Notes: a model not told the origin generated them from the sequence alone. 10,262 nt of DNA from an uncultured Clostridia bacterium (GCA_944338265.1 CALVLO010000049.1:1-10262), one strand, 5' to 3'; numbered from the stretch's first letter, positions 1-5,354 are shown. Numbers and translations are program-made.

Positions 1-595
1 ATTCCACGCTCGGCGGGCAACCGTAGTCGCGCTCCACACGGAGCGAGTGAGTTGAAATTGACTTAACGCAACTAAAAGATATTGTGTTTTGGGTCGCGCT
101 CCACACGGAGCGCGTGAGTTGAAATGTACTGACGGATCTGTAAATCCCCGTACACCGCGAGTCGCGCTCCCCACGGAGCGTGTGAGTTGAAATCGTCGAA
201 ATGGTAGTTGACGTCGATTTTAAACCCGTCGCGCTCCGCATGGAGTGCGTGAGTTGAAATGCTCTTAAAATAGGGCGTGAACGTGCCGAGCGTCGTCGCA
301 CTCCGCATGGAGCGCGTGAATTGAAATATCCCACACCACAAGCGCATGCTTGTACTCCGAAGTCGCGCTTCGCATGGAGCGCGTGAGTTGAAATTTCTGA
401 AAAATGTCGGCATTTTTGAAATCTCCTGGTCGCGTTCCGCATGGAGCGCGTGAGTTGAAATCAAATACCCACTGCCTTCGATGGCGGCACGATTAGTCGC
501 GTTCCGCATGGAGCGCGTGAGTTGAAATGCATTGCCGCATATTGTGGTACGGCGGTTTAATAGTCGCGCTCCGCACGGAGCGCGTGAGTTGAAAT
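1..595 (+). CRISPR. CRISPR array, type I-C-like repeats, trailer end
   Basis: Nine 33-nt repeats lie at 26-58, 93-125, 161-193, 228-260, 295-327, 362-394, 429-461, 496-528 and 563-595. The eight complete spacers are 34 nt, except 126-160 (35 nt). Bases 1-25 are part of a ninth spacer, so the array continues to the left. The commonest repeat form starts GTCGCGCTCC, has a 4-nt loop (mostly GCAT), then GGAGCGCG, and ends TGAGTTGAAAT. The palindromic core plus the GAAAT end is typical of type I-C arrays, which use 32-33 nt repeats and 33-36 nt spacers. In that family the GAAAT end is the 3' end of the repeat, so transcription runs left to right and the oldest spacers are on the right. Most repeats carry one or two substitutions. 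No cas gene or leader is in the window, so the subtype rests on the repeat alone. Confidence 0.97.
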
Positions 596-641
596 GAAGT
601 CAAGTTGCGGTTGATCGATCAAAGCAAGGCGGCGCGCTGCG

Positions 642-670
642 TTGACAAAGGCAAAGAAGTTTGGTATAAT
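642..670 (+). promoter_or_regulatory. Consensus sigma-A promoter for the tmk operon
   Basis: The -35 box TTGACA (642-647) and -10 box TATAAT (665-670) are perfect consensus, separated by 17 bases, with a TGG extended -10 at 662-664. The expected start of transcription is about 676-680. The tmk ATG is at 680, so the transcript would have 0-4 bases of leader. The -35 box begins 46 nt after the last CRISPR repeat. No terminator is visible between them, so array transcripts could also run into the operon. Confidence 0.88.
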
Positions 671-679
671 CAAATCGCT

Positions 680-1312
680 ATGGCTAACAAAGGAAAGTTG
701 ATCGTATTCGAGGGGACGGACGGGAGCGGCAAGTCGACGCAGATGAAGCTGCTCGGGAAGTATCTGAAGGGGAAGGGGATCGTGTGCTATTCTACGCACG
801 AGCCAACCGATTCTCCCTTCGGCGCGTTGCTGCGCGCCTGTCTTACGGGGCGCATCGAGACGGACGAGCGCGCCATTGCGGCGCTGTTTGCCGCCGACCG
901 CATCGATCATATCACCAACTCCGTCAACGGCATCTTAAAAAAGTTGGAGGAGGGCGTTACGGTGCTCTGCGACAGGTACTACTTTTCCTCCTTTGCCTAC
1001 AACGGCGGGTTTGTACCGCTTGAGTGGGTTATTTCGCTCAACGAGCCCGCCATGAAGCTGCTCCGCCCCGATCTCACCATCTTTTTGGATCTGCCCGTGG
1101 AGGAGAGCATGAAGCGCGTTGCCCGCCGCGGCGAGACGGAGCGCTACGAGACGGCGGAAAAGCAGCGCCGCATCCGCGATAAATATTTCGATGTGTTCCG
1201 CAGATTTGAGGATGCGGAGAAGGTCGCCGTCATCAGGAGCGAAGAGGATAAGGAGCTCACGCAGCGCAACGTCCGCCGCGTGGTGGATGCGCTCTTCGGA
1301 GGCGAGGCATGA
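680..1312 (+). CDS. tmk: Thymidylate kinase
   Basis: A 210-residue dTMP kinase (ATP + dTMP to ADP + dTDP), a cytosolic enzyme essential for dTTP supply. The P-loop EGTDGSGKST is at residues 11-20, the THEPTDSPFG substrate-side motif at 39-48, DRYYFSSFAY at 98-107 and the arginine-rich LID (ARRGETERYE) at 148-157. Length is normal for the family. I chose ATG 680 because it sits just before the first beta strand, as in other Tmk proteins. The frame is open upstream to a TTG at 605, but that would add 25 unrelated residues and place the start upstream of the promoter. There is no Shine-Dalgarno before ATG 680. tmk heads an operon and its TGA overlaps the rimM start (ATGA). Finding tmk directly before rimM is unusual compared with well-known Bacillota. 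Confidence 0.95.
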   Translation: MANKGKLIVFEGTDGSGKSTQMKLLGKYLKGKGIVCYSTHEPTDSPFGALLRACLTGRIETDERAIAALFAADRIDHITNSVNGILKKLEEGVTVLCDRYYFSSFAYNGGFVPLEWVISLNEPAMKLLRPDLTIFLDLPVEESMKRVARRGETERYETAEKQRRIRDKYFDVFRRFEDAEKVAVIRSEEDKELTQRNVRRVVDALFGGEA

Positions 1313-1803
1313 ATCTCACGGTAGGGCTCATCTTAAAGCCGCAGGGCATCCGCGGCGAGCTCAAAGTAAAGCCGTATACGGATACGGCGGAGGATTTTTC
1401 CGCCCTTTCCCGCGTGTTTGTGGAGGGGAAGGAGTATAAAGTACTCTCCGTGCGGACGGGGGGCGGCGCGGTCTACCTCGGGCTCAGAGGCGTGGCGGAT
1501 CGCAACGCCGCCGAGCTTCTGCGCGGCAAAGAGATCGTCATCCCCCGTGAAGAGGCGCCCAAGCCCGCCGAGGGCAGGTACTATATCGCCGATCTTTTGG
1601 GGGCGGAAATCGTTACCGAGGGCGGCAAAGTGCTGGGGAAGCTTACAGATATCCGCCAAGCCGCGACGGACGTCTATACCCTTTTTGACGGCACGCGCGA
1701 GGTGCTCTTCCCCGTGGCGGACGGCGTTGTGCTCTCCGTTGATGTGGAGAAGGGCACGATCGTCGTCGACGAAAAACGCTTTTTTGAGGTGGCGGTACTG
1801 TGA
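1309..1803 (+). CDS. rimM: 16S rRNA processing / 30S maturation factor RimM
   Basis: A 164-residue protein matching RimM, which binds ribosomal protein S19 and assists maturation of the 30S head. The N-terminal barrel starts with the typical VGLILKPQGIRGELKVKPYT (residues 5-24). The C-terminal PRC-barrel begins near YYIADLLGAEI (about 91-101) and includes VLGKLTDIRQ and EVLFPVADGVV. Length is normal. ATG 1309 overlaps the tmk stop by 4 nt (ATGA), and GGAGG at 1298-1302 inside the end of tmk lies 6 nt upstream, supporting this start and translational coupling. Its own TGA overlaps the trmD start. The rimM-trmD pair is one of the most conserved bacterial gene pairs. Confidence 0.94.
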   Translation: MNLTVGLILKPQGIRGELKVKPYTDTAEDFSALSRVFVEGKEYKVLSVRTGGGAVYLGLRGVADRNAAELLRGKEIVIPREEAPKPAEGRYYIADLLGAEIVTEGGKVLGKLTDIRQAATDVYTLFDGTREVLFPVADGVVLSVDVEKGTIVVDEKRFFEVAVL

Positions 1804-2465
1804 AGATCACCATTTTGACCCTCTTTCCCGAAATGTTTTCCGCGCTCGATGCGAGCATTTTGGGGCGCGCGCAGCGGGAGGGGAAGCTCACGCTCGAGAT
1901 CGTCAATCTCCGCGATTATACCGAGGATAAGCACCTCAAGTGCGACGATTATCCCTTCGGCGGCGGCGCGGGCATGGTGATGATGGCGCAGCCCGTGGGC
2001 AGCGCCGTCGAGGCGCTCGATCCCGATCATAAGGCGCGGCGCATCTACCTCTCGCCCAAGGGCAAGACGTTCAAACAGGAGCGCGTCTTTTCGCTCGCCG
2101 AAGAGGAGCATCTTTTGCTCTTATGCGGGCATTACGAGGGCGTCGATCAGCGCGCCATCGATCTCTTTTTTGATGAAGAGCTCTCCATCGGCGATTATGT
2201 GCTCACGGGCGGGGAGCTCCCCGCGATGGTCGTCGTCGATTGCGTTGCGCGCTATCTCGACGGCGTGCTCTCGCCCGAGTCTCTGGTGCAGGAGAGCTTT
2301 TCGGAAAACCTTTTGGAATATCCGCAGTACACCCGCCCCGTCGAGTACCGCGGCTTGCGCGTGCCCGAGGTCTTGCGCAGCGGCAATCATGCCGCTATCG
2401 ATGCGTGGCGGCGGGAGCAGGCGGTCGCGATCACCAAGAAAAACCGCCCCGATCTTTTATCGTGA
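1800..2465 (+). CDS. trmD: tRNA (guanine-N1-)-methyltransferase TrmD
   Basis: A 221-residue SPOUT methyltransferase that makes m1G37 in tRNAs using S-adenosylmethionine, preventing +1 frameshifting. Diagnostic motifs are DDYPFGGGAGM (residues 49-59), YLSPKG (83-88), LCGHYEGVDQR (108-118) and the trefoil-knot IGDYVLTGGE (130-139). PQYTRP and VPEVLRSGNH follow in the C-terminal tRNA-binding half. It starts at GTG 1800, overlapping the rimM stop (GTGA), with GAGG at 1786-1789 upstream. It is slightly shorter than the usual 235-255 residues, lacking some C-terminal sequence. At the position I align with the proposed catalytic aspartate (Asp169 of Haemophilus/E. coli TrmD, in DSF) this protein has Glu165 (ESF). 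The change is conservative and may occur in relatives. Confidence 0.97.
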   Translation: MKITILTLFPEMFSALDASILGRAQREGKLTLEIVNLRDYTEDKHLKCDDYPFGGGAGMVMMAQPVGSAVEALDPDHKARRIYLSPKGKTFKQERVFSLAEEEHLLLLCGHYEGVDQRAIDLFFDEELSIGDYVLTGGELPAMVVVDCVARYLDGVLSPESLVQESFSENLLEYPQYTRPVEYRGLRVPEVLRSGNHAAIDAWRREQAVAITKKNRPDLLS

Positions 2466-2481
2466 CGGGGAAGGAGCAATT

Positions 2482-3339
2482 TTGAAGACCATCCAATGGT
2501 TCCCCGGGCACATGGCGAAAGCCATGCGCATGATGGAAGATAATCTCAAACTGTGCGACGCCGTGCTCTTCGTGCTCGATGCGCGTGCGCCTGCATCAAG
2601 TTTTAACCCCCGCCTCAAGGACATGGTAGGGGGAAAACCCGTCTTGTACCTGCTCAACAAGGGCGATCTTGCCGATGGCGGAGCGGACATGGCTGCGGCA
2701 AAAATGGGGCAGGCGGGGCATGCCGCCCTCAAACTTGCCGCCGTGCAGCCTGCCGCAAAACGGGCGCTCGTCGCCGCCATGGAGGCGGCATCTGCCAAAA
2801 AGCGGGCGCTCCTTGCAGAGAAAGGCAGCGCCAAGCCCGTGCGCTTCCTCGTTGCGGGCATCCCCAACACGGGCAAGAGCACCGTCATCAATCTCCTCGC
2901 CGGCGGCAAAAAGGCGCAGGTGGGGGATAAGGCGGGCGTCACCCGTTCCAAACAGTGGGTGCGCTGCGGCGCGTTCGAGCTCATGGATACGCCAGGCACC
3001 ATGCCGCCTGCGCTTTCCGATCAGCGTCTTGCGCGGCGGCTCGCCTATCTCGGGAGCGTCAATGACGATATTCTCGAAAAGGAAGAACTTGCGCTCGCCC
3101 TTTTGGAGGAGCTTTGGCAAAAGTATCCCGCTTCGCTTGCGGAGCGTTACGGCATCGAGGGCGGCGCCCCGCTCGCCATGTACGAGGCGCTCTGCCGCAG
3201 GCGCGGCTTCGTGCTCAGGGGAAACGAGTGCGACTATGCCCGCGGCGCCTCCGCCCTTTTGGACGATCTCAGAAAGGGGCGTTTGGGGCGGATCTGCCTG
3301 GACAGCGAAGAAGATCTGAAAGAGGCGGGGCTCATCTGA
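2482..3339 (+). CDS. rbgA: Ribosome biogenesis GTPase RbgA (YlqF)
   Basis: A 285-residue circularly permuted GTPase that acts late in 50S subunit assembly. The G motifs come in permuted order: G4 NKGD at residues 59-62, G1 GIPNTGKST at 126-134, a G2-like threonine in GVTR near 154, and G3 DTPG at 169-172. The N-terminus IQWFPGHMAKAM and the LDARAP..S..NP segment are hallmarks of the family. The start is TTG 2482, with AAGGAG at 2471-2476 at good spacing, 16 nt after the trmD stop. The frame stays open further upstream inside trmD, but that part is only an overlap artefact. After G3 it reads TMPPALSD, where I recall xLWPKFED in typical RbgA, so this is a divergent copy. Many Bacillota have rplS between trmD and rbgA; here it is absent. 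Confidence 0.94.
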   Translation: MKTIQWFPGHMAKAMRMMEDNLKLCDAVLFVLDARAPASSFNPRLKDMVGGKPVLYLLNKGDLADGGADMAAAKMGQAGHAALKLAAVQPAAKRALVAAMEAASAKKRALLAEKGSAKPVRFLVAGIPNTGKSTVINLLAGGKKAQVGDKAGVTRSKQWVRCGAFELMDTPGTMPPALSDQRLARRLAYLGSVNDDILEKEELALALLEELWQKYPASLAERYGIEGGAPLAMYEALCRRRGFVLRGNECDYARGASALLDDLRKGRLGRICLDSEEDLKEAGLI

Positions 3340-3959
3340 TGGACGTCCCCGTATTGGAGCGGGAATATGCTTCCCGCGGCTTTTTGTGTGTGGCGGGCGT
3401 CGACGAGGTGGGGCGCGGTCCCTTGGCGGGTCCCGTCGTGTGTGCGGCGGTCATCCTGCCGCTCGATGAAACGCTGCGCATCCAAGGCGTAGATGACAGC
3501 AAGAAGCTCTCTCCCAAGAAGCGGGAAGTGCTTGCCGAGCGCATCCGCGCCGTTGCGCGCGCATACGCCGTGGAGGAAGTCTCCGCCGAAGTCATCGACG
3601 AGATGAATATCTTGCAGGCGACCCGCCTGTGCATGAAGCGCGCCGTCGAAAAACTCTCTCCGCCCGCGGACATGGTGCTTACGGATGGCAACATGACGCT
3701 CGATCTTGCCATCCCGCAGCGCTCCATCGTCAAGGGGGATGCGCGCGTCTATTCCATCGGCGCGGCGAGCATTCTTGCCAAGGTGTACCGCGATGCGCTC
3801 ATGCGGGAATGGGGGGAGCGCTACCCCGAATACGGCTTTGCGCACAATGCGGGCTATGGCACGGCGGAGCACATCCGCGCCATCCGGGAGGTGGGGATAT
3901 GCCCCATTCACAGAAAGAGTTTTATAACAAAGTTTTGGGACGGAAGGGTGAGAAGCTGA
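3339..3959 (+). CDS. rnhB: Ribonuclease HII
   Basis: A 206-residue RNase HII, which cuts RNA in RNA-DNA hybrids and removes single misincorporated ribonucleotides from DNA. The active site is visible: GVDEVGRGPLAGP (Asp22, Glu23), Asp116 in LTDGN, and the later aspartate in KVYRD (Asp152). The C-terminal CPIHRKSFITK motif is typical. The ATG at 3339 shares one base with the rbgA stop (TGATG), suggesting re-initiation by the same ribosome. The frame is open upstream to 3114, but that portion is a shadow of rbgA. Length matches the family (about 200-220). The last 61 nt overlap the start of yraN. Confidence 0.97.
   Translation: MDVPVLEREYASRGFLCVAGVDEVGRGPLAGPVVCAAVILPLDETLRIQGVDDSKKLSPKKREVLAERIRAVARAYAVEEVSAEVIDEMNILQATRLCMKRAVEKLSPPADMVLTDGNMTLDLAIPQRSIVKGDARVYSIGAASILAKVYRDALMREWGERYPEYGFAHNAGYGTAEHIRAIREVGICPIHRKSFITKFWDGRVRS
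3886..3896 (+). promoter_or_regulatory. Strong ribosome binding site for yraN inside rnhB
   Basis: The string GGGAGGTGGGG contains a full GGAGGT (3887-3892), 6 nt before ATG 3899. It fixes the yraN start inside rnhB and makes the 61-nt gene overlap believable. Confidence 0.85.
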
Positions 3960-4258
3960 CCCGCCGCTACCTTCGTCTGCACGGTTACAGGATCGTCGCC
4001 TGCAACTATGTAACGCCCTTCGGCGAGGCGGATATTATCGCCAAAAAACGGGGCACGTTTTGTTTTATCGAGGTAAAGTCGCGCGAGGGCGAAGGGTTTG
4101 CCCTTCCCTCCGAGGCGGTGGACCGCGCCAAGCGGGAGCGCTACCGTTTGATCGCCCGCTACTTTTGCGCGGCGTGCGGCGAAGAGGTGCCCGTCCGTTT
4201 TGATGTTGCCGCCATCCTCAACGGTAAGCTCGAATATTTTGCGGATGCGTTCCGCTGA
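3899..4258 (+). CDS. yraN: YraN / UPF0102 family protein, nuclease fold
   Basis: A 119-residue member of the UPF0102 (YraN) family, small proteins with a PD-(D/E)XK-type nuclease fold and no firmly established function. The pattern GRKGEKLTRRYLRLHGYRI (residues 14-32), then FGEADIIAKK (41-50), then FIEVKSREGEGF (56-67) shows the expected acidic and lysine residues: Glu18, Glu43, Asp45, Glu58 and Lys60. Length is typical. ATG 3899 is set by an excellent GGAGGT. The frame is open further upstream, but only as a shadow of rnhB. The 61-nt overlap with rnhB suggests coupled expression. rnhB-yraN pairing is common, and together with the nuclease fold it hints at a DNA-related role, but that is inference. 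Confidence 0.92.
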   Translation: MPHSQKEFYNKVLGRKGEKLTRRYLRLHGYRIVACNYVTPFGEADIIAKKRGTFCFIEVKSREGEGFALPSEAVDRAKRERYRLIARYFCAACGEEVPVRFDVAAILNGKLEYFADAFR

Positions 4259-4293
4259 GAAGATGCCAAGAATCGATTTCTCGCATCCGATTT

Positions 4294-4333
4294 ATGCCCC
4301 GTCGCGACAGCGGCGGGGCATGAACTGTTTTTT
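4294..4333 (+). terminator. Probable rho-independent terminator of the tmk-yraN operon
   Basis: A 12-bp hairpin (arms 4294-4305 and 4310-4321, loop GACA, one G-T pair) lies 35 nt after the yraN stop. Six T residues at 4328-4333 follow, and the sequence stays T-rich to about 4365. The 6-nt gap between stem and T run is longer than ideal. A near-identical copy of this hairpin occurs at 4531-4558. Confidence 0.65.
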
Positions 4334-4530
4334 ATAAGTTTTTTTGTTTCTCTTTGGCTTTTTCAAAAGAGAGTCGCGCCACGCTCCTTTCACGCTTTTT
4401 AAGGGGACTGCCCTTAACGTCGCAACACGCCCCCCTTAACACTTGTTTTAAGGGGGGAAGCGAACGGGCGAGCAGGGGGGATGGAAAGCCGCCCGTAACA
4501 AGGGCGGCAGCAGATAGAAATTTTTTGTTT
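4334..4530. other. Non-coding interval with three inverted repeats
   Basis: No credible gene. Inverted repeats are at 4399-4417 (TTAAGGG/CCCTTAA, 5-nt loop), 4430-4457 (10 bp, CCCCCCTTAA with its complement, 8-nt loop) and 4488-4508 (7 bp GCCGCCC, 7-nt loop). The first two share the TTAAGGG core. A short frame at 4354-4560 runs through all three repeats and has no recognisable protein features. Confidence 0.75.
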
Positions 4531-4558
4531 ATGCCCCGCCGCGACAGCGGCGGGGCAT
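4531..4558. repeat. Second copy of the GACA-loop hairpin
   Basis: A perfect 12-bp inverted repeat (ATGCCCCGCCGC and its complement) with loop GACA. It is identical to the operon-terminator hairpin at 4294-4321 at 27 of 28 positions; the only difference is T4302 versus C4539. The similarity stops almost exactly at the hairpin edges (only TTT just upstream is shared). A run of seven T residues (4571-4577) follows 12 nt later, so termination here is possible but weaker. Confidence 0.9.
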
Positions 4559-4989
4559 AAATTACTTTGATTTTTTTACGCGGCGCTGCTGCATGAAGAA
4601 GGGCGCCTGTCTCCCTCGTTGAGGGGTGAGCGGCGCGTTATGCGCACCAGCGCAATGCGCTGTGCGCGCGCCGCGAACTAAGAAATCGCTATTTCAGCGG
4701 CGATTTGTGTCCGCCACGAGGAGAAAGTCTTGCTTGCAATAGATTTTCGACGAAGTGGCGCACGAGCGCTTCGCGCGAAGTACCGCAGGCGGCACACTAC
4801 CTCGGTGCCGCCAAGACGTGTCTGCGCGGCAGAGCCGCGCAGACGGTGAGAGTAAGGGAACTCTTATCCCCTCCCTAAAACCCTCCCCTTGGACAACAAG
4901 GGGAGGCAAAAAGAGGAGGGCGCCAAGGGGTGCGGGCGGGTGGTGCCCCCTTAAAGCCCTCGGCGTTAATGGGGACGAATTGAGATCAA
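4559..4989. other. Non-coding interval dense in hairpins
   Basis: I see no gene or structured RNA that I recognise. Inverted repeats are at 4642-4667 (12 bp with one bulged C), 4683-4706 (7 bp AAATCGC), 4769-4780 (palindrome CTTCGCGCGAAG), 4788-4812 (8 bp GGCGGCAC, 9-nt loop), 4820-4844 (11 bp, loop AGA) and 4882-4906 (10 bp CCTCCCCTTG, 5-nt loop). CCCCCTTAA at 4946-4954 repeats the core of the hairpins near 4400-4457. Hairpin-rich, strongly C/G-skewed intergenic sequence of this kind is seen in gut Clostridia; that comparison is from memory. Confidence 0.7.
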
Positions 4990-5082
4990 CTCCCGCCGTC
5001 GCGGCGGCGCCGCGAAACCTTCCCCCTCGGGGGAAGGCATCATCACCCCCTTTGCGTGGCAATGTCGCATAGGCGGCGGGAG
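4990..5082. repeat. Nested inverted-repeat element (possible folded RNA or mini-element)
   Basis: A 9-bp outer stem, CTCCCGCCG (4990-4998) with its exact complement (5074-5082), encloses a perfect 9-bp hairpin at 5018-5037 (CCTTCCCCC, 2-nt loop). There is also a 6-bp hairpin at 5000-5014 (CGCGGC, 3-nt loop) and a weak 4-bp stem at 5053-5069. Together these can fold into a multi-armed structure of about 93 nt. No known RNA family is recognised. Confidence 0.6.
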
Positions 5083-5272
5083 CGGGGGGATCGAAAACAT
5101 AGCGTGGCAGGGAGTTAGCATCTTCTCGATGCCCGTCGTTTTTTCGGAAAAATTTTGCTATCAAGCACGCAGGGCTTCCGTTTTTGCGTCAAGCGGGGGC
5201 TTTTTTGTGCCTTTTTTCAGAAAAAACCGCCAATTTTATAAAAATATTTGCCTTCGGATTGTCGGCGGGGGG
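5083..5272. other. AT-rich non-coding stretch upstream of the helicase promoter
   Basis: No gene is seen. A small hairpin GCATC/GATGC (5118-5132) is followed by a T run at 5139-5144, a weak terminator candidate. Then come T- and A-runs (5201-5226) and an A/T-rich segment (5232-5250) ending about 23 nt before the -35 box. That segment could help RNA polymerase binding, but it lies further upstream than a classic UP element. Confidence 0.5.
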
Positions 5273-5301
5273 TTGTCACGGCTTGGAAAAGATGGTATAA
5301 T
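5273..5301 (+). promoter_or_regulatory. Sigma-A promoter for the helicase gene
   Basis: TTGTCA (5273-5278), 17 bases, TATAAT (5296-5301), with the extended -10 TGG at 5293-5295. Only one base differs from consensus, and spacing and extended -10 match the tmk promoter. The expected transcription start is near 5307-5309, giving a leader of about 47 nt. Confidence 0.85.
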
Positions 5302-5326
5302 GGGAAGGAAAAATCACTATAATTTT

Positions 5327-5350
5327 TTCCGTGCATCGCACGGGACGGAG
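5327..5350 (+). promoter_or_regulatory. Leader hairpin next to the helicase ribosome binding site
   Basis: CCGTGC (5329-5334) pairs with GCACGG (5338-5343) around a 3-nt loop and can extend by a U-G and a U-A pair to 5327/5345. The ribosome binding site GGAG (5347-5350) starts one base after the stem and is only 4 nt from the ATG at 5355. The stem could limit access to it. Confidence 0.5.
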
Positions 5351-5354
5351 CAGT

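Noticed and set aside
72..509. 145-codon minus-strand frame across the CRISPR array
   Set aside because: Its translation is a series of near-repeats (STHALHAERD-like) produced by the CRISPR repeats; it is not a gene.
605..679. Upstream extension of tmk to TTG 605
   Set aside because: It would start upstream of a perfect promoter, lacks a ribosome site, and adds residues not seen before the first strand of Tmk.
2596..3120. Minus-strand frames opposite rbgA
   Set aside because: They are shadows of a well-supported circularly permuted GTPase gene, with no motifs of their own.
4354..4560. 68-codon plus-strand frame after the operon
   Set aside because: It overlaps four hairpins, lacks a ribosome binding site and has no recognisable protein features.
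4694..5164. 156-codon minus-strand frame in the intergenic region
   Set aside because: It runs straight through several inverted repeats, is rich in Pro/Arg/Gly and has no family resemblance. It looks like a spurious frame over hairpin sequence.
5212..5226. TTTTTT-CAG-AAAAAA hairpin as a terminator
   Set aside because: The stem is all A-T and no T run follows on either strand, so it would not be a stable terminator.
4322..5272. tRNA, riboswitch or insertion-sequence remnant in the intergenic gap
   Set aside because: I found no cloverleaf with a TTCGA-type T arm, no riboswitch core that I know, and no transposase fragment in any frame.
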